Source: Hahella sp050299855 (lineage in GTDB: Bacteria; Pseudomonadota; Gammaproteobacteria; Pseudomonadales; Oleiphilaceae). Taken from it: a stretch of DNA of 64,000 bases. The stretch covers positions 124,001 to 188,000 of the forward strand of contig JBNKWQ010000018.1 of assembly GCA_050299855.1 (NCBI GenBank), in the 5' to 3' direction. The first letter of the stretch is position 1; every line of letters starts with the position of its first letter. Shown one piece after another: positions 36,105-44,974 of the stretch. Below the pieces are notes generated by a model that was not told the DNA's origin, searched no databases, and was given only the letters and a program-made list of their open reading frames with translations. Position numbers and translations under genes: made by a program.

Positions 36105-39068
36105 TTGCGAAAGATGATTTCGAAAGGCTTACATTATTCACTCAGGCTGCATTTATCTACAGCATTTGTGCTGACATTGTTGATCTTTGGATCAGTCCTC
36201 GGTTGGTTTCAGTATCAGAAACTGACAGATCTTTTAGTAACTTCCAGTGAGCAGCTGTCTGATCGAATTGTGGATGAGGTAATCAACAGATTTAACGTTC
36301 GCCATCAGGCCACAGCAAATATTGTCGAGCTGCTTGCCCTTTCGCCCTTAATGGAAACAACCAATCTGAATGAGCGATTCAGCCATTTGCCATCTCTCGC
36401 TTTGGCCTTGGATAGTCAGCCGGATGTGGTAGCTCTGGAGATCGGTTTTGATGACGGTGATTATTTTATAATCCGCAAGTTAATCAATGATCGATTGCGG
36501 CAGCGCTTTGAGGCACCGGCAGATGCTGCCTATGTGGTTGACAGTATTGAAGGGTTTGGTGGTGAGTCATTTTTAGAGAGGTTTTACTTTGACGATCAGG
36601 TGCTGCAGCTTGATTATGTGGCACCGGTTGCTACTGATTATGATCCCCGGGTTCGCCCCTGGTTCAAGTTGGCTCTGGAAAATCCAACGGTAAAAACCAC
36701 TACCCCTTACTTTTTCTTCTTTATTGGCGAAGTCGGAGTCACTGTGGTGAAAAGCAGTGAATTCGATCAGCATGTATTTGGTGCCGACATCACGCTGGAG
36801 GCTTTAAGTGAAGCTCTTAAGGCTAATCCGGTATCTGAGTCGTCAGAAATGTTTATCGTGACGGCTGATAACAAGGTTATCGCAAGCCGACGCAGTCTTC
36901 GTGAAGACCTGGGCTCGTCACCGACAGATGGCGGATTGCTTGGTTTGAATGATGTCGACTTGCCAGTGGTTAGGGACTATCTCACATGGAAGGGCCGATC
37001 ACCTTCTATGGATTTGGTTGATCCGGAACAGAACCAGCTGTTCACCTCTGCCAATGACAATTGGTTTGCGGTCACTCGGCCGCTATCTTTGCCCGGTATC
37101 ACTGCGCATTTATTGATTCTTACGCCAGAACGGGAATTGCTGGCTGACGCTTTCACCATCCGCAATCAGTCCGTCATGATCACGACGGTCATAATACTGT
37201 TGTCCATTCCATTCTCATTATTGATCGCCCACTTTATTGCCGCACCTCTGCGGTTATTGGCAGCAGAAACACAGCGTATTATTCGCTTCGACTATAGCTC
37301 GGATATTCAGTTGGATTCCGCTATCAAGGAGATCCACGAACTTGCCATCACCATGAATGATATGAAGAAAACTATTGCGCGTTTCACCGAACTTATTCGA
37401 TCGGTGTCAGCGGAAAAGGATTTTAATCCCTTATTATCCCGGGTCACTTTTGAAACCATGCAGGTGAGTCGTGCGGATGGCGCTTTGCTTTACCTGATGA
37501 ATGATAAGGGCACAGCAATGGCACCCATGAGCATGCAGAATGAAGAGGGTGAGCAGAGTATAACGGCGCTTCCAAGTCTGTCGCTTGATATGGTTCAGCA
37601 TCCTCTGGTGAAGGGGGCAGGAGCTGAAAATGTATCGGTGCTGTCGCTACGCCCGGAGGATTACCAGGATGATCCAACCGTTGCTGCGATTCTACATATG
37701 TTGGCTGCTGAGGAAATGCAGATGGTGCTGGTACCACTGCGCAATCGCCTGAATCAGAAAGTGGGCCTGCTCTGTCTGTTATTCGACTCAGCTCAGGAAG
37801 AAGGCAGGATAATTACCGAAGATGCGCGTATCGCCTTTGTAAATGCCCTTTCCGGGTTCAGTGCAATTACTATCGAAAGCCGTTATTTGCTTAAAGCCCA
37901 GAAGGAGTTGCTGGAATCATTTATGCAACTGATTGCCGGTGCTATCGATGAGAAGTCTCCCTATACCGGTGGTCATTGCCAACGGGTGCCAGTACTTACC
38001 AAAATGCTAGCCAGGGCTGCATGTAACAGTCAGGAGGGTAGTTTTGCCAAGTTTCAGCTCAGTGATGAAGAATGGGAAGAATTGCATCTCGCTGCCTGGA
38101 TGCATGATTGTGGCAAGGTGACCACTCCCGAATATGTCGTAGACAAAGCCACGAAACTGGAAACCATTTACGACCGTATTCATGAAATACGCATGCGGTT
38201 TGAAGTGATCAAGCAATCACAGGCAGTCGAAACCTGGAAACGAATTGCAACAGGAGCAGGGAAGGATGCTGAACTGGAGAAGCTGCAACAGCAATGGCTG
38301 CAAGTGAATGCGGACTGGGAGTTTGTCGCTGCCTGTAATGTGGGGTCCGAAGGGCTGTCCGATGATGACTATCAGCGACTTATGAATATTGCGGATCGCA
38401 CTTGGATACGAACACTGGACGATCGCCTGGGGATTTCATGGGAGGAAGCGGCACGTCGCAATCAGGTGGCTGCACCTGAATTGCCCGTGGAAGAAAAGTT
38501 GCTGGATGACCAACCTCACCATATCTTTCCATGGGGGAGCGGAGAGCGTCTGGCGGAAGACAACCCCTATGGATTTAAAATGCTGGCACCAGAGGTCAAA
38601 TATAACCGGGGCGAGCGTTATAACATGATGATTCGACGTGGCACTCTTACCGAGGAAGAACGTTTCATCATTAATAACCACATTGTGCAAACCATCGTTA
38701 TGCTGGAAAAGCTACCTTTTCCCCGGCATTTGCAGGATGTGCCTGCGATTGCGGGAGGTCATCATGAAAAAATGGACGGCACGGGTTATCCTAAACAGCT
38801 CACGCGGGAGCAGATGCCGCTAACCGCCCGAATGATGGCAATCGCGGACATTTTTGAGGCGCTGACCGCTTCTGATCGCCCTTATAAAGAACCCAAAAAA
38901 CTCAGCGATGCCCTGGCTATCATGAAGAAAATGGCTCAGGGCCGGCACATAGACGCAGAATTGTTTGAGCTTTTCCTGAGGTCGGGTGTTTATGTAGACT
39001 ATGCACGTCGCTTTCTGCATCCAGGTCAAATTGATGTGGTGGATGTGGAGTGTTTGTTAGCTGGCTGA
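36105..39068 (+). CDS. Cache-HAMP-GAF-HD-GYP c-di-GMP phosphodiesterase
   Basis: This 987-residue membrane receptor has TM1 (about 14-36), a periplasmic double-Cache sensor (about 45-350, with DPRVRPWFKLA), TM2 (about 355-378), HAMP, GAF (about 440-600) and HD-GYP. The HD pair is in WMHDCGKVTTPEYVVDKATK (near 666) and HHEKMDGTGYPKQL lies near 885. The stretch between HD and HHE is about 219 residues, against about 53 in the Hpt-HD-GYP protein at 43411-44517, so about 165 residues are inserted. It would degrade c-di-GMP in response to a small periplasmic ligand. TTG 36105 is spaced 7 nt from GGGGAG; ATG 36114 is the alternative. Confidence 0.9.
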   Translation: MRKMISKGLHYSLRLHLSTAFVLTLLIFGSVLGWFQYQKLTDLLVTSSEQLSDRIVDEVINRFNVRHQATANIVELLALSPLMETTNLNERFSHLPSLALALDSQPDVVALEIGFDDGDYFIIRKLINDRLRQRFEAPADAAYVVDSIEGFGGESFLERFYFDDQVLQLDYVAPVATDYDPRVRPWFKLALENPTVKTTTPYFFFFIGEVGVTVVKSSEFDQHVFGADITLEALSEALKANPVSESSEMFIVTADNKVIASRRSLREDLGSSPTDGGLLGLNDVDLPVVRDYLTWKGRSPSMDLVDPEQNQLFTSANDNWFAVTRPLSLPGITAHLLILTPERELLADAFTIRNQSVMITTVIILLSIPFSLLIAHFIAAPLRLLAAETQRIIRFDYSSDIQLDSAIKEIHELAITMNDMKKTIARFTELIRSVSAEKDFNPLLSRVTFETMQVSRADGALLYLMNDKGTAMAPMSMQNEEGEQSITALPSLSLDMVQHPLVKGAGAENVSVLSLRPEDYQDDPTVAAILHMLAAEEMQMVLVPLRNRLNQKVGLLCLLFDSAQEEGRIITEDARIAFVNALSGFSAITIESRYLLKAQKELLESFMQLIAGAIDEKSPYTGGHCQRVPVLTKMLARAACNSQEGSFAKFQLSDEEWEELHLAAWMHDCGKVTTPEYVVDKATKLETIYDRIHEIRMRFEVIKQSQAVETWKRIATGAGKDAELEKLQQQWLQVNADWEFVAACNVGSEGLSDDDYQRLMNIADRTWIRTLDDRLGISWEEAARRNQVAAPELPVEEKLLDDQPHHIFPWGSGERLAEDNPYGFKMLAPEVKYNRGERYNMMIRRGTLTEEERFIINNHIVQTIVMLEKLPFPRHLQDVPAIAGGHHEKMDGTGYPKQLTREQMPLTARMMAIADIFEALTASDRPYKEPKKLSDALAIMKKMAQGRHIDAELFELFLRSGVYVDYARRFLHPGQIDVVDVECLLAG

Positions 39069-39084
39069 TCCAGAGGAATGTGCT

Positions 39085-39408
39085 GTGAAAACCCAAACTT
39101 TAGGTGCGCCTGTTTACCACAGTTTTGCAGAGTTCTATCCGTTTTATCTGAGTCAGCACGAGAATTTAACCTGCCGGCGCCTGCATTTTGTGGGTACGGC
39201 TTTGGTTATTTTGCTATTTCTTTATGCACTATTCAGCCTGCAGCCTGGCTGGCTGTTACTGATGCCCTTGGCAGGCTACGGTTTTGCCTGGTCGGGCCAC
39301 TTCTTATTTGAAAAAAACAAGCCTGCCACCTTTGAATATCCTTTATGGAGCCTGTGGGGGGACTTTGTCATGTTCAAAGACATTCTTACCGGAAAAGTCC
39401 GTTTTTAA
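39085..39408 (+). CDS. Mpo1-like (DUF962) membrane protein
   Basis: This 107-residue protein has HSFAEFYPFYLSQHENLTCRR, two membrane helices, and GHFLFEKNKPATFEYPLWSL, all diagnostic of DUF962. The yeast relative Mpo1 is an Fe(II)-dependent dioxygenase in alpha-oxidation of 2-hydroxy fatty acids; conserved His residues are present here (H in QHE, LHF and SGHF). The GTG start at 39085 has AGAGGA 7 nt upstream. It lies 16 nt after the HD-GYP gene and may be cotranscribed. The following 292 bp (39409-39700) show no gene. Confidence 0.9.
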   Translation: MKTQTLGAPVYHSFAEFYPFYLSQHENLTCRRLHFVGTALVILLFLYALFSLQPGWLLLMPLAGYGFAWSGHFLFEKNKPATFEYPLWSLWGDFVMFKDILTGKVRF

Positions 39409-39700
39409 GTCGGTTCAATCCATTTCCTTTTCATCACTTAATGCTTAATGTTACAGAGATTTTCCGGAATGCAGCCCTGGATTTCTCTTCATTGCAAGGC
39501 TTTCTGTGAAGTACTGAGCGCTTTTCCAACCTTCCGATTGACGCAGTCTCGGGGTCTGGATATAACCTGTAAGCCTTTGGGGGGAAAGACAGGTCGTCGG
39601 TCACTGATTTCGTATCAACCTCCCTCTTTGCCGGGTTAGCAGCAAGCAATCCAGGCACATAATAATTCTTACAAGCAATGAAACAATCAAGGCAGTCTCG

Positions 39701-41614
39701 ATGGACAGCAAAGGAATCCTCAGTTTTCTATGGATGCGGGTTGGCAAAGTGGCGTTGGCTTGCAAAGCCACGCTGGTTGGCACGATAACTCTGGTTGGCA
39801 CAATAACGCTGGTCGGCTGTGACAGTGGAGGTGTGCCCCGCGTATCCATTGATCGCAGTTCGGTAAAAATAAATTCAGTGACTGCTGATGCCGATGTCAT
39901 GGAACGTGATATCAGCTATGTTACCGTCAACTATACCGCCAAAAAAAGCCTCTCCTGGGAGGACTACGATATTACCTGGAGGGTAGTGGATGGCGTGGAG
40001 GAACTTAGTGTCCCCAGTTGGACTTCTTCCAACGCCTTTGGTGGTGATACCGCGGAATATGCGGCCTGTTTTGGTGTTGAATATACCAGTAGTCCCACCC
40101 TTGCGACCACGGACGACCCGGATTCAGACGAACCTGTGGACGTCGTTATCTCATTTCTTGCACCCAGTGTAACCGAAGATGTTGAACTTACGGTGGAAGT
40201 CACTGTCACCGGTGATGAAGGTGTTGCTGAGGAATCCATTGTCGCCAAAACCAGTCGATTTACTATTCTGGTAAAAGCGTTTCCTGAAGCTGCCGGACTC
40301 TCAGTTGCGGATGCGGCTCTTGCAACTTGCGTAAATAGTCAGATCAGTGCCTGCCCATACGCCGACCTGGGACTATTTCAGCTGAGCTGTGACTCAACAG
40401 TGGCTGATCTCAGTGGGTTGGATGATTTAACCAGGTTGCAATTATTATCACTGACCCAGCTTGATGCGGATGACCTGACGCCGGTCGCAAATCTGGGTGA
40501 TCTCAAAATCCTGGATCTTGAAGGTGAAAGTGACCAGAACGGCTATTCATCACTGGCCGCATTGTCAAATGTACGTGACCTGACATTGAAAATGGACATC
40601 ACCGGAGCAGGGAGCTTTCTGTTAGCTGATCTTCAACCTCTTTTGCCGAACCTTGAGTCATTCTCCCTGTGTATTGATGATCTGGCTGATATCAGCTTGT
40701 TGCCTGAAGCAACTGCTGTAAGCTCGCTATCAATTTGTGATACCGGTGATGATGGAATTGATGACGCTTCGTTTATCAGTCAACTGACGCAACTGACCAG
40801 CCTTGAATACCTGAAAAACCGTACCAATTCTGATGATGCTGAACTGTTGGTCGACTACAGCCTTTTTCAGCCACTGAGCCTGCTGCAGAATTTGACAGCT
40901 CGCAGTCTGCAATTGCCTGCGACCAATGAACAGGGTGCGGACCTTTCTCCATTATCAGAGTTGGAGTATTTGCAATCTTTGGATGTTCAAACGTCTCAGG
41001 TGGCTGATCTTTCTCCGCTCACCAGTATTTCAACCTTAGAGATATTGAAAGCTTCTGAAAACTATGTGGTTGATCTGAGTCCGTTCGCGGAGATGATCGG
41101 TCTGGAGGAGCTTTACCTGGACAGTAACCGTATACCTGATGACCTGAGCGGTCTGGAACCACTTGAAAGGCTGGTGGTGCTGGATCTGGCCAATAATGCG
41201 AATATCAATGACCTCTCGCCTCTGGAGGGAATGAGATTCCTTGAGACACTCAACTTGTCCGGAAATGCAGTGGATAGTGTGGTGAGTTTGACTCGTTTGT
41301 CGCGTTTGACTGATCTCGATATAAGCTCCAATGACATCGCTAATTTTGTCCCAATCCGAAATCTCGGGCTGGAGACACTCAATGCCAGCGATAATGCGAT
41401 GGCAGCCACTACCTTTATCGCAACCATGGATGATCTGCTGACTCTGGACTTCAGTTGTAATGCGGGTCTAGGTGATGTAGATGGCGTCATTGCCAATGAA
41501 AGCCTGGAAAACTTCACGCTGAACGACACTTTGTATGCGGCATTGTCTGCTGATGATCAGGCGGCGATTGCACATCTAAATCTGACGCAATTCGACTCTG
41601 GAACCTGTCCTTGA
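39701..41614 (+). CDS. Leucine-rich-repeat lipoprotein
   Basis: This 637-residue protein has an N-terminal signal ending in lipobox LVGC (Cys40), preceded by the unusual repetition LVGTITLVGTITLVGC. An acidic, probably beta-rich domain follows (about 45-205). Then come LRR units from about 225 to the end, e.g. LQLLSLTQLDADDLTPVANL and LEELYLDSNRIPDDLSGLEP, in the internalin/SDS22-like 22-residue spacing. The protein is very rich in Asp and Ser. It should be a surface or periplasmic lipoprotein that binds proteins. A clean terminator follows, so it is separate from the next gene. No close family was recognised. Confidence 0.88.
   Translation: MDSKGILSFLWMRVGKVALACKATLVGTITLVGTITLVGCDSGGVPRVSIDRSSVKINSVTADADVMERDISYVTVNYTAKKSLSWEDYDITWRVVDGVEELSVPSWTSSNAFGGDTAEYAACFGVEYTSSPTLATTDDPDSDEPVDVVISFLAPSVTEDVELTVEVTVTGDEGVAEESIVAKTSRFTILVKAFPEAAGLSVADAALATCVNSQISACPYADLGLFQLSCDSTVADLSGLDDLTRLQLLSLTQLDADDLTPVANLGDLKILDLEGESDQNGYSSLAALSNVRDLTLKMDITGAGSFLLADLQPLLPNLESFSLCIDDLADISLLPEATAVSSLSICDTGDDGIDDASFISQLTQLTSLEYLKNRTNSDDAELLVDYSLFQPLSLLQNLTARSLQLPATNEQGADLSPLSELEYLQSLDVQTSQVADLSPLTSISTLEILKASENYVVDLSPFAEMIGLEELYLDSNRIPDDLSGLEPLERLVVLDLANNANINDLSPLEGMRFLETLNLSGNAVDSVVSLTRLSRLTDLDISSNDIANFVPIRNLGLETLNASDNAMAATTFIATMDDLLTLDFSCNAGLGDVDGVIANESLENFTLNDTLYAALSADDQAAIAHLNLTQFDSGTCP
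39773..39820 (+). repeat. 18-bp tandem repeat inside the signal peptide
   Basis: CTGGTTGGCACGATAACT (39773-39790) is followed by a copy differing at two positions (39791-39808) and a partial third (39809-39820). In frame this lengthens the signal peptide hydrophobic core by LVGTIT units up to the lipobox. It is a possible slippage site. Confidence 0.9.
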
Positions 41615-41650
41615 AGCAATGTGGCCCCTTTTGGGGGTTGCACATACAAG

Positions 41651-41673
41651 TCTGCCATTGTGGCAGATTTTTT
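41651..41673 (+). terminator. Rho-independent terminator of the LRR gene
   Basis: TCTGCCA (41651-41657), loop TTG, TGGCAGA (41661-41667), followed by TTTTTT. It lies 37 nt after the LRR stop. Confidence 0.92.
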
Positions 41674-41759
41674 CTTAATTCAAGTTCGATGAAGTGTTTT
41701 GCAATCAAATAGCGCTTTAACATAGGTAACCTCAAAATTTATCCCTGATTCGGACACAA

Positions 41760-42557
41760 ATGTCCGGTTTGGAGCCACTGGTGCCTATATCAAACCGTCT
41801 ATATTGGGTGCTGCATTCGCTTGTTGGCCATAAGGTGCCTGCTGTTCAACGCTCTGCTGAAACTTCCGGGGGATTTTGTACCTGGCAATTCTCACAAGTG
41901 CGGGATCCGGTGAAATCACTGATCTGTAGCAGTAGTGATTCTGCGGGTGGAATATGCGAAATGCTCGCCGCTAAATGGCTGGAAGCCCACGCCAACAATG
42001 GATCAATTGTGAATTGGATGCTCGACGCAAGTGGTCAGGTTAATCCTGATCGTGTACGACAACTGATGCAATGGTTCGCGATTGGCACCACCATGCGTGC
42101 CGGCGCCATGATCGGCAATCCCGGTTCCGGTGCTCAGGATCAAACTCTGGCAACGGAGCAATGGCTGCGCAGCCACGGCGTCGTCAGGCGTCGGCATATT
42201 ACCGGTGGTATTCCGTTACATGGCGGCGGATATTTTCACCCATCCCGGAATTCCACTGGCCAGCGTGGACGTAGTTCGCGTCCTAACTTTGCCGGAGAAA
42301 TTGCCCGCGCAATCACCAATAGCCCCGGTTCATACAAGATGATCGGTATTACAGGGCCCAGATTCGCGCATGCGATGGCAGCCTGGAGCGACCAGGATGT
42401 CAGTTTCTTCGACCCCAATTTTGGGGAGTTCTGGTTTGCACACCCTGCTGATTTCCACGCATGGTTTCCCTTATTTTGGCAGCTTGCAGGATATGCGACG
42501 CCGATGTTGGGATTAAGCGAATCCTACGAAATTGACGAATACGGGCATTCTGCCTGA
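41760..42557 (+). CDS. YopT/AvrPphB-type (peptidase C58) cysteine protease
   Basis: This 265-residue protein shows the C58 triad order and spacing: Cys66 in SAGGICEMLAAKWL, His204 in ITGPRFAHAMAAWS and Asp218 in VSFFDPNFGEFWF. His and Asp are 14 residues apart, as in YopT and AvrPphB (15-16). C58 enzymes are best known as type III effectors that cleave prenylated Rho GTPases or host kinases. There is no signal peptide and no secretion genes nearby, so delivery is unknown. No clear RBS precedes the ATG; CGGACA/TGTCCG (41751-41766) forms a hairpin over the start codon. It sits between the LRR lipoprotein and a convergent two-helix protein. Confidence 0.8.
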   Translation: MSGLEPLVPISNRLYWVLHSLVGHKVPAVQRSAETSGGFCTWQFSQVRDPVKSLICSSSDSAGGICEMLAAKWLEAHANNGSIVNWMLDASGQVNPDRVRQLMQWFAIGTTMRAGAMIGNPGSGAQDQTLATEQWLRSHGVVRRRHITGGIPLHGGGYFHPSRNSTGQRGRSSRPNFAGEIARAITNSPGSYKMIGITGPRFAHAMAAWSDQDVSFFDPNFGEFWFAHPADFHAWFPLFWQLAGYATPMLGLSESYEIDEYGHSA

Positions 42558-42564
42558 AGGCTTC

Positions 42565-43305
42565 CTAATTCTCTTCCCAGGTCAGCTGGATATGTGATCC
42601 GTTGTAAAGATAGGCAAAAGACAAGCGGTCATCCTGTTTAGTGACATTTGCCGGCACTGGCCCATTATCAATCCAGGTCAGGTCATTAGTAGAGGTTATT
42701 CTAAGTAGCCATTGTTGATTTTGCTGATAGAGCAGGCCGGAATACAGGAATACTTCCGGCATACCATACACGTTGTAACTGTCCAAACTAACCATCCACT
42801 GATAGCGGTTTTGATCTATCGGATAAATCTCCATACTGCCGGTAAGGTCCTGAGGGACGTTATTGATTCTGTAACCCACCAGGTCAAAAGCCCCGGATAA
42901 GGATGGCTTAGGCTGTGTTTCTTCTTGTGCAATTGTGGTCATACTGGGGGTTTGATTAGTGCTGGATGAATGATTATTTTGAGCTGAGGCATCCGGCAGG
43001 TCTTTCCCCGGACTTGAGTCATTGGGCGAGGTAATAACCTCCGTGTTTGGTTGATTGGCTGGGAAGCCTGCGGCGCTGGGAGGAAGGTTCTGAAGCGGGT
43101 CCGGTGCGGGCAGCAGGCGTGGAACCAACACCATGCCAATTCCTGCCACCAATAACATCAAGGAAGGGTTATTAAAGTTAACCTTGATGCCGAAAGCTTC
43201 TACCTGGTTATTCTGACTGACAACTTTACCGGTGATAAACAGAATGACCCCGGCAAATATAAGAACTACGCCGATGATAATCACTATAAGGTCAAAGTGC
43301 TGCAT
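42565..43305 (-). CDS. Two-helix membrane protein with C-terminal beta domain, unknown family
   Basis: I do not recognise this 246-residue protein. It has two N-terminal membrane helices (about 5-27 and 48-65), a low-complexity linker rich in Asn, Ser, Pro and Thr (about 68-135), and a compact domain (about 138-246) with alternating hydrophobic residues such as RYQWMVSLDSYNV and WLLRITSTNDLTWI. The topology suggests the last domain is either periplasmic or tethered at the membrane. It ends 7 bp from the stop of the convergent C58 protease. The coding call is firm from length and composition; the function is open. Confidence 0.75.
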   Translation of the reverse strand: MQHFDLIVIIIGVVLIFAGVILFITGKVVSQNNQVEAFGIKVNFNNPSLMLLVAGIGMVLVPRLLPAPDPLQNLPPSAAGFPANQPNTEVITSPNDSSPGKDLPDASAQNNHSSSTNQTPSMTTIAQEETQPKPSLSGAFDLVGYRINNVPQDLTGSMEIYPIDQNRYQWMVSLDSYNVYGMPEVFLYSGLLYQQNQQWLLRITSTNDLTWIDNGPVPANVTKQDDRLSFAYLYNGSHIQLTWEEN

Positions 43306-43410
43306 AAGCGGTCACCTGGTTAACCTGATCTGGTCGGAGCTGGTTAAATAATAGCCTCTTTTGCCCAAGGTAACAAAATCGCTCCTGCCCAATTATCGTG
43401 TGGTTTGTGC

Positions 43411-44517
43411 TTAGGCCTTGGATATATACAGGTTACGCACGGCCAGGTTGAAAGCTTCGACACAGGCCGGCTCGAATAGGGTGCCATTGCAGGAGTTTAC
43501 GTATCTGACCGCTTCAAATAGCGATTTTTTGTAGGAGCGGTCCGCACGTTCGCTGGTGATGTCAAAAAAAGCGTCACAGAGTGCCAGGATACGGGAGCCT
43601 ACGGGAATATTGTCGGCACGCTGGCCAAAAGGATAGCCGCTGCCATCATAAGCTTCATGATGGTGTAAAATGATCTGTGCAGCTTCCTCCCAGTGATGCA
43701 TACGGTGAAGAATCTGAGCGCTGGTCGCAACATGGGCTGATAGTATTTTCTGCTCTTCCTTGGTCAAATCGTTGTCATGCTTGGCAATAAGTGCTGGGGG
43801 AATGAAGGCCATGCCCAAGTCGTGAAGCAATACCGCTGCAATCATCTGTTTTTCGTCGACAATTCCACCCAGTTCGCGATTGATTTCCTGGCAAAGCTCT
43901 AATTCTTTTTGGGTGCGATCCTTGCGGTAGATGCTCAGTTGATCAATTTGCTGCGATAAAAAGCGGAAGAATTGCAGGTCCTCATCCTGACTCAGTAAAA
44001 AATGGCTTGGGAGCCCTGCCGGTGCTCCGGCGTCGCCACCCGGTGCTGCCGGCCCTGACAGAAGTTCATCCAGCCCCTCGTCAATGACTTTGTTAACATT
44101 GCCCGGAGCAGCCTCACGAACCTTAATTATCACTTTCAGCAAGGTCTGGTGCAGGTCGCTGTCGGCTTCACCATCGCTTGTAAGTTGGCCGATCAGTGTT
44201 TCGACGTAGCCAATAACACTCATGAAAAATACGCCAAACATCGGCTGATAAGGGAGCTCTCCTTGGCGCATTTCCGACACAATTTCTTCAAGCTGGTGTA
44301 TGGCGTCGACCATGGGGTCGAGAAACACCATCCGGCAATTGCCTTTCAATGAGTGCATGCTACGGAAGAGTTCGTTAATCAGGTCTGGTGTGACTTCGTG
44401 TTCCAGGCTCTGTACGGTTTGTTCGATTTCCTCGACATTTTCCTGGAAGCAGGTAACAAATTCATTCACCAGGTCTTTTTCAAGTTCTACGAACTGCGGG
44501 CAAGTGATCTTGGTCAT
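43411..44517 (-). CDS. Hpt-HD-GYP protein (c-di-GMP phosphodiesterase with phosphotransfer domain)
   Basis: This 368-residue soluble protein fuses an N-terminal Hpt-like helical domain, with phospho-His55 in SMHSLKGNCR, to an HD-GYP domain with LHDLGMAFIPPALIAK (His232/Asp233) and HHHEAYDGSGYP (285-296). A Gly/Ala/Pro linker (about 154-170) joins them. The Hpt would link c-di-GMP hydrolysis to a hybrid kinase, which is not in the window. ATG 44517 has CGGAG 6 nt upstream; the frame extends to 44598 without support. Hpt fused to HD-GYP is uncommon. Confidence 0.9.
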   Translation of the reverse strand: MTKITCPQFVELEKDLVNEFVTCFQENVEEIEQTVQSLEHEVTPDLINELFRSMHSLKGNCRMVFLDPMVDAIHQLEEIVSEMRQGELPYQPMFGVFFMSVIGYVETLIGQLTSDGEADSDLHQTLLKVIIKVREAAPGNVNKVIDEGLDELLSGPAAPGGDAGAPAGLPSHFLLSQDEDLQFFRFLSQQIDQLSIYRKDRTQKELELCQEINRELGGIVDEKQMIAAVLLHDLGMAFIPPALIAKHDNDLTKEEQKILSAHVATSAQILHRMHHWEEAAQIILHHHEAYDGSGYPFGQRADNIPVGSRILALCDAFFDITSERADRSYKKSLFEAVRYVNSCNGTLFEPACVEAFNLAVRNLYISKA

Positions 44518-44782
44518 CAGGACTCCGTAGTGGCGGCCTCCGATTGAATGTTCAAGCCTTGTCGACTTGCCGCTGGTAGTCTCAAGACTCATTAGCACTG
44601 CGAAAGGCTCATCGGTGTGGAATCAAGCCTTCAGATGATAAGTATAGTCAGACTATCCGGAAACGTTGGAATGGAGCAGGATAAGCCGTGTAAGAGGGGG
44701 AGTGCCTTAGCCGGTATCGGTAAAGCCGGAGGCAGGCAGAGGCGATCAATTGCCTCTGCAGTAGGTGATAAGCGTTAAAAAA

Positions 44783-44974
44783 TCAGTCTAGATCGAAATC
44801 GTCAATGGATTCCTTCAGGCGTTTGCTCTCCATATAATCTTCTATCGCCCGGCGGGTTTGGAGACGGCGTTTGGCGGTATCTTTTTCTTTAGACTTCTTT
44901 TCTTGCGGGCTCAGATCAAACAATGCCTCAATCAGAGAATCGCTGCCTGCGCTGTGTTGATTGGTATTTTGCAT
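44783..44974 (-). CDS. PA3496-family small protein
   Basis: This 63-residue protein has a disordered N-terminus, then the family core KRRLQTRRAIEDYMESKRLK and the acidic end DDFDLD typical of PA3496-like proteins, annotated as putative envelope-integrity factors. It is highly charged and helical. GGGGAAG precedes the ATG. Downstream, GCAGAGGC/GCCTCTGC (44736-44759) forms a hairpin without a T-run. Confidence 0.8.
   Translation of the reverse strand: MQNTNQHSAGSDSLIEALFDLSPQEKKSKEKDTAKRRLQTRRAIEDYMESKRLKESIDDFDLD

Noticed and set aside
39448..39639. 63-codon frame between the Mpo1-like and LRR genes
   Set aside because: No start signal and no similarity that I recognise.
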